From contig DQSP01000036.1 of the NCBI GenBank assembly GCA_015663215.1, positions 1 to 7,229 of the forward strand: DNA of 7,229 bases, in the 5' to 3' direction. The translations under genes were made by a program, and so were the position numbers. This stretch comes from Sulfurimonas sp. GTDB lineage: Bacteria > Campylobacterota > Campylobacteria > Campylobacterales > Sulfurimonadaceae. Under the pieces are notes generated by a model. The model saw only the letters and a program-made list of their open reading frames with translations, was not told the DNA's origin and ran no database searches. Shown here in pieces: positions 1-6,648 of this stretch (its first letter is position 1; every line of letters begins with the position of its first letter).

Positions 1-530
1 AAAAATATTTAGGTTTTAAAGCTGAATTACAAGCTGACTTAGGAATTAAAAATCCTATGCAGATACCAAAAGTAGAAAAGATTATTATTTCTGTTGGTAC
101 TGGTTTTGCAATGAAAGATAACAAACTTATTAAAAATATTGAAGATACAATTACTACTATTGCTGGTCAAAAAGCAACTACGGTAATTGCTAAAAAATCT
201 GTTGCAGGTTTTAAAGTTCGTGAAGGTATGCCTGTTGGTGTACGTGTAACTCTTCGTGGTGAAAATATGTATAATTTTCTTGATCGTCTCGTATCTATTG
301 CACTTCCACGTGTAAAAGATTTCCGTGGTGTTCCAAGAAATGGTTTTGATGGTCGTGGTAATTATAACTTCGGTCTTACAGAGCAACTAATTTTCCCTGA
401 AGTTTCTTATGATTCAATCATGCAAATTCATGGTATGAATATTACTATGGTAACTACAGCTGATTCAGACAAGGCAGGTTTTGCTCTTTTAGAGAAAATG
501 GGTATGCCTTTCACTAAAGGGAGCAACTAA
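1..530 (+). CDS. rplE: Large ribosomal subunit protein uL5 (5' partial)
   Basis: uL5 belongs to the central protuberance of the 50S subunit, where it binds 5S rRNA and contacts the P-site tRNA and the 30S head. The reading frame is open from base 3 to the TAA at 528-530, giving 175 visible residues. The true start lies upstream of the window, and the visible part begins [14 protein letters not shown], so only a few residues are probably missing. The ATG at 57 is internal, since clear L5 sequence precedes it. Family hallmarks are [12 protein letters not shown] near the start, [20 protein letters not shown] in the middle, VKDFRGV, and [17 protein letters not shown] toward the C-terminus. The stop codon shares one base with the start of rpsN, so the two genes are probably translationally coupled. 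Identification is secure. Confidence 0.97.
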   Translation, partial: KYLGFKAELQADLGIKNPMQIPKVEKIIISVGTGFAMKDNKLIKNIEDTITTIAGQKATTVIAKKSVAGFKVREGMPVGVRVTLRGENMYNFLDRLVSIALPRVKDFRGVPRNGFDGRGNYNFGLTEQLIFPEVSYDSIMQIHGMNITMVTTADSDKAGFALLEKMGMPFTKGSN

Positions 531-715
531 TGGCTAAGAAGTCTATGATCGCAAAAGCGGCAAGAGAACCTAAATTTAAAGTACGTGGATACACAAGATG
601 TCAAATTTGTGGTCGTCCACATTCAGTACTTAGAGATTTTGGAATCTGTCGTATCTGTTTTAGAAAAATGGCAAATGAGGGATTAATCCCAGGTGTTAGA
701 AAGTCTTCTTGGTAA
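530..715 (+). CDS. rpsN: Small ribosomal subunit protein uS14, short zinc-binding form
   Basis: uS14 sits in the head of the 30S subunit near S3 and S10. At 61 residues this is the short zinc-ribbon form, not the roughly 100-residue zinc-free form of E. coli. Four cysteines form the zinc site: C24 and C27 in CQIC, C40 and C43 in CRIC. The end, [10 protein letters not shown], is characteristic of the family. The ATG overlaps the rplE TAA as TAATG, and a strong ribosome binding site, AAAGGGAG, lies inside the end of rplE at 516-523, 6 bases before the start. No zinc-free paralogue is visible here, so nothing can be said about zinc-dependent swapping of S14. Confidence 0.97.
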   Translation: MAKKSMIAKAAREPKFKVRGYTRCQICGRPHSVLRDFGICRICFRKMANEGLIPGVRKSSW

Positions 716-742
716 TTCAAGAGGAAACTTCTTACAATAGCA

Positions 743-761
743 AGTGTTTTTATAGAACACT
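743..761 (+). promoter_or_regulatory. Possible mRNA hairpin in the rpsN-rpsH spacer
   Basis: The 63-base gap between rpsN and rpsH is the longest spacer in this operon. It holds AGTGTT (743-748) and AACACT (756-761), which pair perfectly over 6 bp. A T-G wobble extends the stem to 7 bp around the loop TTATA. No run of T follows, so it does not look like an intrinsic terminator. The ribosome binding site of rpsH (AAGGA, 768-772) starts 6 bases after the stem. In E. coli, S8 represses spc-operon translation by binding mRNA near the start of rplE. A control or processing role for this hairpin just before the S8 gene is conceivable but is only inference, and a short AT-rich stem can arise by chance. 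Confidence 0.3.
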
Positions 762-778
762 CACATTAAGGAAAAATA

Positions 779-1177
779 ATGGCAATTAATGATCTAGTAT
801 CAGATGCGTTAACTCGTGTTCGTAATGCAGGTATGAGAAGATTACCAGTTACTACTTTAGTACATTCAAAAACTATTGAAGCATTAGCAAATATCTTAGT
901 AGAAAAAGGTTACCTTGAGTCTGCAAACGTTATTGAAAATGGCGTAAAAAAGACTATTAAAGTTGTACTTAAGTACAACGAAGATGGTAAGAATGTAATC
1001 AACGAAATGAAAAGAGTTTCTAAGCCTGGTAGACGTGTTTACAAAGGTAAAGAAGAGATCAAGCGTTTCAAAAATGGTTACGGAACTATTATAGTAAGTA
1101 CATCACACGGCGTTATAGCTAATGACAAGGCATATGACCTTGGTATTGGTGGTGAAGTTATGTGTACAGTTTGGTAG
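779..1177 (+). CDS. rpsH: Small ribosomal subunit protein uS8
   Basis: uS8 binds helix 21 of 16S rRNA early in 30S assembly. In E. coli it is also the translational repressor of the spc operon. The 132-residue product is full length. It opens with [18 protein letters not shown], the usual S8 N-terminus, has the central [10 protein letters not shown] segment, and ends with the RNA-binding part [20 protein letters not shown] followed by VMCTVW. The family consensus there is STSxGVMT...GVGGEVLCYVW. The start has a good AAGGA site (768-772) at 6-base spacing. It follows the unusually long hairpin-containing spacer after rpsN and is separated from rplF by 9 bases. Confidence 0.97.
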   Translation: MAINDLVSDALTRVRNAGMRRLPVTTLVHSKTIEALANILVEKGYLESANVIENGVKKTIKVVLKYNEDGKNVINEMKRVSKPGRRVYKGKEEIKRFKNGYGTIIVSTSHGVIANDKAYDLGIGGEVMCTVW

Positions 1178-1186
1178 GGAGATAGC

Positions 1187-1723
1187 ATGTCAAGAATTGG
1201 AAAATTACCAGTAGATTTTGGAAGCGATATTAAAGTTGCTGCAAATGGTGACGTTATTACTTTTACTAAAGGTAAAATAAGCATGGATTTAGATACAAAA
1301 GGGAATGTTGACTTCACTATTGATGGAAACACTTTAACTTTTGCTACTAAGTCAGATGCTAAAGAGCATAGAGCATTCTGGGGAACATATAGAGCGTTAT
1401 CTCAAAATATTGTTGTTGGTTTAACTACTGGTTATACAAAACAACTTGAAATCAATGGTGTTGGTTATAGAGCTGCTGTTAAAGGCAAGGTTCTTAATCT
1501 ACAACTTGGTCACTCACATGATATTAACTTTGATTTAGTTGATGGTCTTGAAGCTAAAGTTGAAAAGAATGTTATTACTTTAAGTAGTCATGACAAACAA
1601 CTTTTAGGTTCTGCAGCTGCAAAAATTAGAAGTTTCCGTCCACCAGAGCCTTACAAAGGTAAAGGTGTGAAATACATGGAAGAGCATATCGTGCGTAAAG
1701 CCGGTAAAACAGCTAAGAAGTAA
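1187..1723 (+). CDS. rplF: Large ribosomal subunit protein uL6
   Basis: uL6 binds 23S rRNA near the base of the L7/L12 stalk and the sarcin-ricin loop, and so affects elongation-factor function. The 178-residue length is normal. The N-terminus MSRIGKLPVDF matches the usual MSRIGKxPI start, the middle has LEINGVGYRAAVKGKVLNLQ, and the C-terminal signature is RPPEPYKGKGVKY followed by a basic tail ending GKTAKK. A GGGAG site at 1177-1181, starting on the last base of the rpsH stop codon, lies 5 bases before the ATG, so coupling to rpsH is likely. Nothing is unusual. Confidence 0.97.
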   Translation: MSRIGKLPVDFGSDIKVAANGDVITFTKGKISMDLDTKGNVDFTIDGNTLTFATKSDAKEHRAFWGTYRALSQNIVVGLTTGYTKQLEINGVGYRAAVKGKVLNLQLGHSHDINFDLVDGLEAKVEKNVITLSSHDKQLLGSAAAKIRSFRPPEPYKGKGVKYMEEHIVRKAGKTAKK

Positions 1724-1739
1724 GGGTAGGTATTAAAAT

Positions 1740-2096
1740 ATGAATGCAAAAGTATTAAAAAACAAAGTAGCTAACCGTTTAAAGCGTAAGTTACGTATTC
1801 GTGCAAAAATATCTGGATGTGCTACACTTCCTCGTGTTTCTGTATTTAAATCAAATCGTTACTTAAGTGTACAGGCTATTGATGATGTTACTGCAACAAC
1901 ATTATGTGCTGCAAACTCTAAGTCAATCAGTAAAAGTGCAAACAAAGAAGGTGCTACTGCATTAGGTGAGGCATTTGCTACTACACTTAAAGCTGCTAAC
2001 ATCACTGAGATTGTATTTGACCGTAATGGTTACCAATATCACGGCGTTATTGCTGCGTTTGGTGATGCACTTCGTGCTAACGAAATTAAGTTTTAA
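1740..2096 (+). CDS. rplR: Large ribosomal subunit protein uL18
   Basis: uL18 binds 5S rRNA with L5 and helps anchor it to the central protuberance. The product is 118 residues. It has the usual very basic N-terminal arm ([15 protein letters not shown]), then the conserved core [19 protein letters not shown], and the C-terminal signature [20 protein letters not shown] ending in IKF (consensus FDRGGYxYHGRVxALADAAR). A purine-rich stretch, AAGGGTAGG, at 1722-1730 is the probable ribosome binding site, with AGG 9 bases from the ATG. The spacer to rplF is 16 bases. Identification is secure. Confidence 0.97.
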   Translation: MNAKVLKNKVANRLKRKLRIRAKISGCATLPRVSVFKSNRYLSVQAIDDVTATTLCAANSKSISKSANKEGATALGEAFATTLKAANITEIVFDRNGYQYHGVIAAFGDALRANEIKF

Positions 2097-2105
2097 GGAG
2101 ACATG

Positions 2106-2546
2106 ATGGAAATTAACAGAGATGATTTTGAAGAGTCAATTGTAAATATTGGTCGTGTTACTAAAGTTGTTAAAGGTGGTAGACGTTTCCGTTTTACTGC
2201 TCTTATCGTAGTTGGTGACAAAAATGGTACTATCGGTTATGGTACAGGAAAAGCGAAAGAAGTTCCTGATGCTATCCGTAAAGCTGTTGATAATGCATTT
2301 AAAAACATTACAACAATTAGTATTAAAGGTACAACAATAGCACATGATATTGAGCATAAGTATAATGCTAGTCGTATCTTACTTAAGCCAGCATCTGAAG
2401 GTACAGGTGTTATCGCTGGTGGAGCTGCTCGTCCAGTTCTTGAGCTTGCAGGAATTCAAGATATTCTTACAAAATCAATCGGTTCTAACAACCCTGCTAC
2501 ACTTGTTCGTGCAACTGTTGAAGCATTAGCTAGATTAAAAGGATAA
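2106..2546 (+). CDS. rpsE: Small ribosomal subunit protein uS5
   Basis: uS5 lies on the back of the 30S subunit near the mRNA entry site and contributes to decoding accuracy and to mRNA unwinding. The N-terminal double-stranded-RNA-binding domain is clear (residues about 10-75: [20 protein letters not shown], then [20 protein letters not shown]). The C-terminal domain has [13 protein letters not shown] and the final LVRATVEAL helix. Two adjacent ATG codons occur at 2103 and 2106. The ribosome binding site AAGGAG (2095-2100) is 2 bases from the first and 5 from the second, so the second is preferred, giving 146 residues. The site overlaps the rplR stop codon. The protein is about 20 residues shorter than E. 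coli S5, mainly at the N-terminus, as I recall for Campylobacter. Confidence 0.96.
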   Translation: MEINRDDFEESIVNIGRVTKVVKGGRRFRFTALIVVGDKNGTIGYGTGKAKEVPDAIRKAVDNAFKNITTISIKGTTIAHDIEHKYNASRILLKPASEGTGVIAGGAARPVLELAGIQDILTKSIGSNNPATLVRATVEALARLKG

Positions 2547-2549
2547 TTG

Positions 2550-2948
2550 ATGGGAATTGAAAATTTAACACCAGCTGTTGGTTCTACTTCTAACCGTAAA
2601 CGTGTTGGACGTGGACAGGCTTCTGGTACTGGTAAGACTGCGGCTCGTGGTCAAAAAGGTCAGAAATCTCGTTCAGGTTATAAAAGAAAACGTAACTTTG
2701 AGGGTGGTCAACAGCCACTTGCTAAACGTATGCCTAAAATAGGATTTACTTCTAGATTAGTGAAGCCATATGTAATCAATGTTACTAAAATTAAAGCTGT
2801 TGCAGAACTTGCTGAGATCACTATCGAGTCAATTCGTGGTGTTCACAAAATGGGTGCTGCAGTTGCTAAAGTTAAGTTAGTTGGGGCTGGTGCAAAAGAC
2901 CTTGCTTCAAAAATTAAAGACGATAACGTTACTACAACTGGTAACTAG
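2550..2948 (+). CDS. rplO: Large ribosomal subunit protein uL15
   Basis: uL15 is a late-assembling 50S protein whose long, basic N-terminal extension threads into 23S rRNA. The product is 132 residues, beginning [20 protein letters not shown]. The glycine/arginine-rich extension ([20 protein letters not shown]) and [17 protein letters not shown] are family signatures. The C-terminal globular part, from about residue 70 on, is less conserved. A TTG at 2547 is an alternative start, but AAAAGGA (2537-2543) is 3 bases from it and 6 from the ATG at 2550, so the ATG is preferred. The gene follows rpsE directly. The L30 gene (rpmD), which sits between rpsE and rplO in many bacteria, is absent. Confidence 0.96.
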   Translation: MGIENLTPAVGSTSNRKRVGRGQASGTGKTAARGQKGQKSRSGYKRKRNFEGGQQPLAKRMPKIGFTSRLVKPYVINVTKIKAVAELAEITIESIRGVHKMGAAVAKVKLVGAGAKDLASKIKDDNVTTTGN

Positions 2949-2953
2949 TCATT

Positions 2954-4216
2954 ATGAATAAAAATCTAGTAAATAAAATATTTATTACTATAGGGTTTTT
3001 ATTTGTCTATCGCCTACTGGCTTATGTGCCAGTTCCAGGTGTAGACACAGCGGTAATCGCTTCTTTCTTCGACTCACATCAATCAGATGCTCTTGGTTTA
3101 TTTAATATGTTCAGTGGAAACGCTGTTGAGAGACTATCTATTATTTCCCTTGGTATTATGCCTTACATTACTGCTTCTATTATTATGGAACTTCTTGCTG
3201 CAACTTTTGCACCATTAGGTCAGATGAAAAAAGAGCGTGATGGTATGGTTAAGTATATGCAAATAATTCGTTATGCGACTATTGTTATTACTATAATTCA
3301 AGCTATTGGTGTGAGTGTTGGACTTCAAAGTCTTACAGGACCGAGTGGTAACTCCGCTATACTTGCTGATTACAACACATTTATACTTCTTTCTGCACTC
3401 TCAATGCTAGCAGGAACTATGTTACTTATGTGGATTGGTGAGCAGATAACTCAAAGTGGTATCGGTAACGGTATCTCTCTAATTATCTTCGCAGGAATTG
3501 TATCAGCTATCCCATCTGCAATTGGTCAAACAATTACAATGGTAAATACTGGTGCCATGAGTTTCATTACAGTTATCGCAATACTTGCTTTAATTTTGGG
3601 AACCGTTGGAGTCATTATTTATGTAGAACTTGGTGAACGTCGTGTTCCTATTACATATGCTAAAAAGACTATGATGCAAAACCAAGATAAACGTGTAATG
3701 AACTATATTCCTATTAAGGTGAATTTAGCTGGTGTTATTCCTGTTATTTTTGCTTCTGCAATATTAATGTTTCCTATGACAGTAATGTCTAGCAGTACTA
3801 ACCCTACTGTTTTAGCCTTTGCTGATTATTTGAATCCTAATAGTTATTTCTTTAACTTTTTGACTTTTGTATTTGTAATCTTCTTTGCATTCTTTTATGC
3901 AAGTATTACATTTAATGCAAAAGATATAGCGGATAACCTTAAACGTCAAGGTGGATTTATTCCAGGTATTCGTACTGGTAATGCAACAAAAGAGTTTTTA
4001 AATGAGACTGCAAGTAGACTTACGTTTACAGGTGCTCTTTATCTAGGTCTTGTTGCCACTCTTCCTTTTATGATTATAAAAGGTATGGGTGTTCCATTTT
4101 TCTTTGGTGGTACTGCAGTTTTAATTGTTGTTCAAGTTGCACTTGATACAATGAGAAAAATTGAAGCACAAGTTTATATGAGTAAATATGAAACATTAAG
4201 TGCGGTCGGTCTTTAA
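2954..4216 (+). CDS. secY: Protein translocase channel subunit SecY
   Basis: SecY is the pore-forming subunit of the SecYEG translocase in the inner membrane. The 420-residue product shows ten hydrophobic segments at roughly residues 10-28, 65-82, 104-122, 141-160, 167-190, 203-224, 257-277, 299-320, 354-376 and 380-398. The plug region falls near residues 48-62. Family signatures are IGEQITQSGIGNGISLIIFA (161-180), the cytosolic loop GERRVPITYAKK (227-238), and FIPGIRTG (335-342), whose R340 matches the arginine needed for SecA-driven translocation in E. coli (R357). The C-terminal signature is PFFFGGTAVLIVVQVALDTM, then IEAQVYMSKYE. The ATG is 5 bases after the rplO stop and has no good ribosome binding site, suggesting coupled translation. 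The gene appears intact. Confidence 0.98.
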   Translation: MNKNLVNKIFITIGFLFVYRLLAYVPVPGVDTAVIASFFDSHQSDALGLFNMFSGNAVERLSIISLGIMPYITASIIMELLAATFAPLGQMKKERDGMVKYMQIIRYATIVITIIQAIGVSVGLQSLTGPSGNSAILADYNTFILLSALSMLAGTMLLMWIGEQITQSGIGNGISLIIFAGIVSAIPSAIGQTITMVNTGAMSFITVIAILALILGTVGVIIYVELGERRVPITYAKKTMMQNQDKRVMNYIPIKVNLAGVIPVIFASAILMFPMTVMSSSTNPTVLAFADYLNPNSYFFNFLTFVFVIFFAFFYASITFNAKDIADNLKRQGGFIPGIRTGNATKEFLNETASRLTFTGALYLGLVATLPFMIIKGMGVPFFFGGTAVLIVVQVALDTMRKIEAQVYMSKYETLSAVGL

Positions 4217-4218
4217 CT

Positions 4219-4974
4219 ATGGCTATCGCCCTGAGAAAACCTCAAGAAATTGAAAAACTTCGCGCTGCTAACAAAATTGTTGGTGGTGCACTCGAACTAC
4301 TTCGTGCAAACACAAAAGTTGGCATGAGTCTTAAAGAGCTTGATGCTATGGCTGAGGACTATGTCCGCAGTCATGGTGCTAAGCCTTCTTTTAAAGGACT
4401 CTACGGCTTTCCAAATGCTGTTTGTACATCTCTCAATCAAGTTATCATTCATGGTATTCCAAGTAATTACAAACTACAAGAGGGTGATGTTATCGGTTTT
4501 GATATCGGTACAGAGCTTGACGGATGGTTTGGTGATGCTGCGATTAGCATGGGTGTTGGTGAGATATCTGCGGAGGATGCAGCACTTATTGCATGTTCTA
4601 AAGATGCACTTTATCACGCTATAGATAATATTAAGCAGGGTATGCGTTTTAAAGAACTCTCTTTTATACTTCAAGAGTTTATAAAAGATGCAGGTTATGT
4701 TCCTCTGAGAGATTTTTGTGGACATGGTATAGGAAAGAAACCTCATGAAGAACCTCAAATTCCTAATTATTTGGATGGAAAAGCCAAGGCTGGACCGAAG
4801 ATAAAAAATGGAATGGTTTTTTGTTTGGAACCTATGATATGTCAAAAAGATTCAAAACCAATTATTTTAGAAAATAAGTGGGATGTTGTTAGTGCCGATG
4901 GTTTACGCGGTTCACACTATGAGCATACTGTTGCAGTTATCAACGGTAAAGCTGAAATACTATCTCTTGCTTAA
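4219..4974 (+). CDS. map: Type I methionine aminopeptidase
   Basis: This cytosolic metalloenzyme removes the initiator methionine from nascent proteins when the second residue is small. The 251-residue product is the compact bacterial type without an N-terminal extension. All pita-bread-fold active-site residues are visible: catalytic H78 in IIHGIPS, metal ligands D95 (FDIG) and D106 (GDAA), H169 (CGHGIG), H176 (KPHEEP), E204 (CLEPM) and E235 (YEHTVAV). The start is 2 bases after the secY stop, with no clear ribosome binding site, so translational coupling is likely. In many bacteria adk lies between secY and map, and it is absent here. Placement before infA joins nascent-chain processing to translation initiation in one transcript. 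Confidence 0.97.
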   Translation: MAIALRKPQEIEKLRAANKIVGGALELLRANTKVGMSLKELDAMAEDYVRSHGAKPSFKGLYGFPNAVCTSLNQVIIHGIPSNYKLQEGDVIGFDIGTELDGWFGDAAISMGVGEISAEDAALIACSKDALYHAIDNIKQGMRFKELSFILQEFIKDAGYVPLRDFCGHGIGKKPHEEPQIPNYLDGKAKAGPKIKNGMVFCLEPMICQKDSKPIILENKWDVVSADGLRGSHYEHTVAVINGKAEILSLA

Positions 4975-4996
4975 GAGTTAAAAAAAGGACTTAAAT

Positions 4997-5215
4997 ATGG
5001 CTAAAGCTGATGTTATAGAAGTTGACGGCAAGATTATTGAAGCATTACCAAATGCAACTTTTCGTGTCGAATTAGAAAATGGACATATAATTTTATGTCA
5101 CATTGCTGGAAAAATGAGAATGCATTACATTAAAATTCTTCCAGGTGATAAAGTGAAACTAGAGTTAACTCCATACTCACTTGATAAAGGGCGTATCACT
5201 TATAGATATAAATAA
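4997..5215 (+). CDS. infA: Translation initiation factor IF-1
   Basis: IF-1 binds the A site of the 30S subunit during initiation and works with IF-2 and IF-3. The 72-residue length is exactly typical. The protein is a single OB (S1-like) fold. Hallmarks are [40 protein letters not shown], the [18 protein letters not shown] segment and the end TYRYK. A good AAGGA site (4985-4989) lies 7 bases upstream of the ATG, so translation can start independently of map. It is the last gene before a strong hairpin terminator. The rpmJ-rpsM-rpsK-rpsD-rpoA-rplQ block that follows infA in some relatives is not here. Confidence 0.98.
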   Translation: MAKADVIEVDGKIIEALPNATFRVELENGHIILCHIAGKMRMHYIKILPGDKVKLELTPYSLDKGRITYRYK

Positions 5216-5237
5216 AAAGAGCTTCTGCTCTTTTTAT
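5212..5237. terminator. Bidirectional intrinsic terminator between convergent operons
   Basis: The sequence 5212-5222 pairs perfectly with 5227-5237 in an 11-bp stem. Its core is AAAAAGAGC/GCTCTTTTT around the 4-base loop TTCT. It begins inside the infA stop codon. Read on + it ends in a T run after a GC-richer core. Read on - the A run on the other side becomes the T run. It can therefore end both the ribosomal-protein operon and the convergent operon, whose last stop codon is at 5254. Only 16 bases separate it from that stop. Confidence 0.88.
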
Positions 5238-5253
5238 CCTTCACTACTTACAA

Positions 5254-5547
5254 TTAAAACACATCTGAATTTCTAAATTCAGATATCTCCATTTCTACCA
5301 TCTCATCTATCATTATAGTAAAAAGTTCACTTATCATATTTGGATTAATACCTAGTTCTATTGCCTTATGGCGTGCACGTTGGAGTATAAATTCTATTCG
5401 ATCCACTGCTTTTACTTCTTCAACTGAATTTTTAAAACCTGCTGCTTGACGAATTAGATGTGAACGCTCAGAGATAGTTTCAACTAATTTTGTATCTATC
5501 GTGTCAATTTCAGTTCTTACTTCTTCTAATGTTTTACATTTTTTCAT
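5254..5547 (-). CDS. Monofunctional chorismate mutase, AroQ/PchB-like
   Basis: The predicted cytosolic enzyme converts chorismate to prephenate, the first step toward phenylalanine and tyrosine. At 97 residues it is a single all-helical AroQ domain with no dehydratase or dehydrogenase fused. R11 (EEVRTEID), R28 (SERSHL) and K39 (GFKNS) fall at the same numbers as the E. coli PheA mutase-domain residues, and D49/R50 match the DR motif of the second helix. At the position of E. coli Q88 this protein has E87 (VEMEISEF). The start CKTLEEVRTEID, the GFK segment and the end ISEFR resemble PchB isochorismate-pyruvate lyase more than PheA, so lyase activity cannot be excluded. No salicylate or siderophore genes are nearby, which favours mutase. 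An AAGG site overlapping the previous stop codon lies 7 bases before the ATG. Confidence 0.87.
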   Translation of the reverse strand: MKKCKTLEEVRTEIDTIDTKLVETISERSHLIRQAAGFKNSVEEVKAVDRIEFILQRARHKAIELGINPNMISELFTIMIDEMVEMEISEFRNSDVF

Positions 5548-5556
5548 TTTATTGCC

Positions 5557-5763
5557 TTAGTTGGGTTTTAATATTTTTTTTGTTGCTTTTGGAAGATGTG
5601 CAAAAGGTATATTTATTATACCTTGTTTTTCTACATCATTGATAAGCATAACATCAAGTGTCATTTTAGATTGGTAAAAGCGAATCGCTTTATATTTTTG
5701 ATTAAGCATTTCAAACTCTATATCTCTGCCGCGTAAGTCTTCATTAATTTTTTTCTTTATCAT
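5557..5763 (-). CDS. Small protein of unknown function (68 residues)
   Basis: I do not recognise this protein. It is basic and soluble-looking, with no signal peptide or membrane segment. A lysine-rich start (MIKKKINEDLRGRDIEFE) is followed by alternating polar and hydrophobic residues that could form a small beta-rich fold (YKAIRFYQSKMTLDVMLIND). It ends in the distinctive INIPFAHLPKATKKILKPN. It is probably a real gene. An AAAGG site (5771-5775 on the minus strand) lies 7 bases before its ATG, only 3 bases separate it from the CvfB-like gene upstream and 9 from the chorismate mutase gene downstream, and there is no competing frame. It may assist the RNA-binding neighbour, but that rests only on adjacency. 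Confidence 0.72.
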   Translation of the reverse strand: MIKKKINEDLRGRDIEFEMLNQKYKAIRFYQSKMTLDVMLINDVEKQGIINIPFAHLPKATKKILKPN

Positions 5764-5766
5764 CTT

Positions 5767-6624
5767 TTAGCCTTTGAGGTAGATACCAGTATCTTTTACT
5801 TCGATTTTTCCAGCATTGACAAGTGAAGTGAGTGTGCGTTTAAACTCTTTTTTACTCAGTGAAAAAACATCTTTGATGAGATCAGCATCACTTTTATAGT
5901 TGTAAGGCATAATGCCTTTAGCTTCTTTGAGCAGAGCTAAAACTTTTTCATCACTACTAGCACCTTTTTTACTACCTGATTTTCTTAATGTCAGGTCTAT
6001 ATTTCCATCTTTACGAACACTTTTTACATAAGCAGTTCTCTTATCGCCTACATTAATTGTCTCAAATATTTCATTATGATAAATAAGACCTTCGTATTTA
6101 TCATTTACGATACATTTAAAACCTAAAGGTGTTTTAGAGATAACAAGAATTTGAGCTTCTTTATTTACAGCTAAGCCTTTTACATTCTTATCTAAAAAAT
6201 CACCTACTTTTTCAGTTCCAACAAGTCTATGTGTTCTCTCATCGTAGATGACTTTTAAAAAATGTTTTTCACCAACTGCAAACTTAGTTTTTTGAAACAT
6301 ATTTGGAACAAGAAGGTCTTTAGAGAGTCCCCAGTCCATAAACGCACCAAATGGTGCAACATCTACTACAGTAAAAAGAGCAAACTCATCGAGCATAGCT
6401 ACTGGTTTGTTTGTCGTTGCGACAAGTCTATCTTCTGAATCAGTATAGAGAAAAACATCTACTAAGGTTCTCTCTTTCATCTCTGGTGTTAGGTAGGGTC
6501 CAGGAAGTAGTACATCCTCTCCATCTCTTGCCATAAGGTAGGCACCGGGTGTTGTAAGTCTATCTATGAGTAAAGTATTGATTACTCCGAGTTCTAAAAA
6601 GTCACTCTGTATATTTTCTGTCAT
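5767..6624 (-). CDS. CvfB/YitL-family S1 RNA-binding protein
   Basis: The 285-residue product has the architecture of CvfB (YitL), an RNA-binding protein affecting virulence-factor expression in Staphylococcus aureus. It shows three S1/OB-type domains at roughly residues 8-70, 75-140 and 150-215, then a C-terminal winged helix (about 222-283). The second domain carries VVDVAPFGAFMDWGLSKDLL, typical of this family. The third has TPLGFKCIVNDKYEGLIYHN and ends GNIDLTLRK. The winged-helix part includes LSKKEFKRTLTSLVNAGKIE and ends TGIYLKG. It is probably cytosolic and binds RNA, and its target here is unknown. A GGAA sequence 8 bases before the ATG is a modest ribosome binding site. It lies 24 bases after the phosphatase-like gene and 3 before the 68-residue gene, so co-transcription is likely. 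Family assignment is firm; biological role is not. Confidence 0.88.
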   Translation of the reverse strand: MTENIQSDFLELGVINTLLIDRLTTPGAYLMARDGEDVLLPGPYLTPEMKERTLVDVFLYTDSEDRLVATTNKPVAMLDEFALFTVVDVAPFGAFMDWGLSKDLLVPNMFQKTKFAVGEKHFLKVIYDERTHRLVGTEKVGDFLDKNVKGLAVNKEAQILVISKTPLGFKCIVNDKYEGLIYHNEIFETINVGDKRTAYVKSVRKDGNIDLTLRKSGSKKGASSDEKVLALLKEAKGIMPYNYKSDADLIKDVFSLSKKEFKRTLTSLVNAGKIEVKDTGIYLKG

Positions 6625-6648
6625 TTGGTTATTCCGTTTGTATTGATT

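Noticed and set aside
39..386. Minus-strand open frame opposite rplE
   Set aside because: It lies wholly opposite a certain ribosomal protein gene, and its Thr/Asn/Phe-rich low-complexity translation is typical of the antisense of AT-rich coding DNA.
1078..1332. Minus-strand open frame opposite rpsH/rplF
   Set aside because: It spans the junction of two secure genes, has no ribosome binding site that I can see, and resembles no family I know.
2136..2357. Minus-strand open frame opposite rpsE
   Set aside because: Its Asn/Thr/Cys-rich antisense translation is a shadow of the S5 gene.
2344..2529. Second + strand frame inside rpsE
   Set aside because: It is an out-of-frame reading of conserved S5 coding sequence, with a Leu/Ser/Val-rich translation and no independent start signal.
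4340..4845. Alternative frames on both strands within map
   Set aside because: Both overlap the complete methionine aminopeptidase gene, whose active-site residues are all in the main frame.
5974..5996. Inverted repeat ACCTGA/TCAGGT
   Set aside because: The 6-bp stem with a 10-base loop lies inside the CvfB-like coding region with no T run. It is likely chance in a segment encoding a conserved DLTLRKSG stretch.
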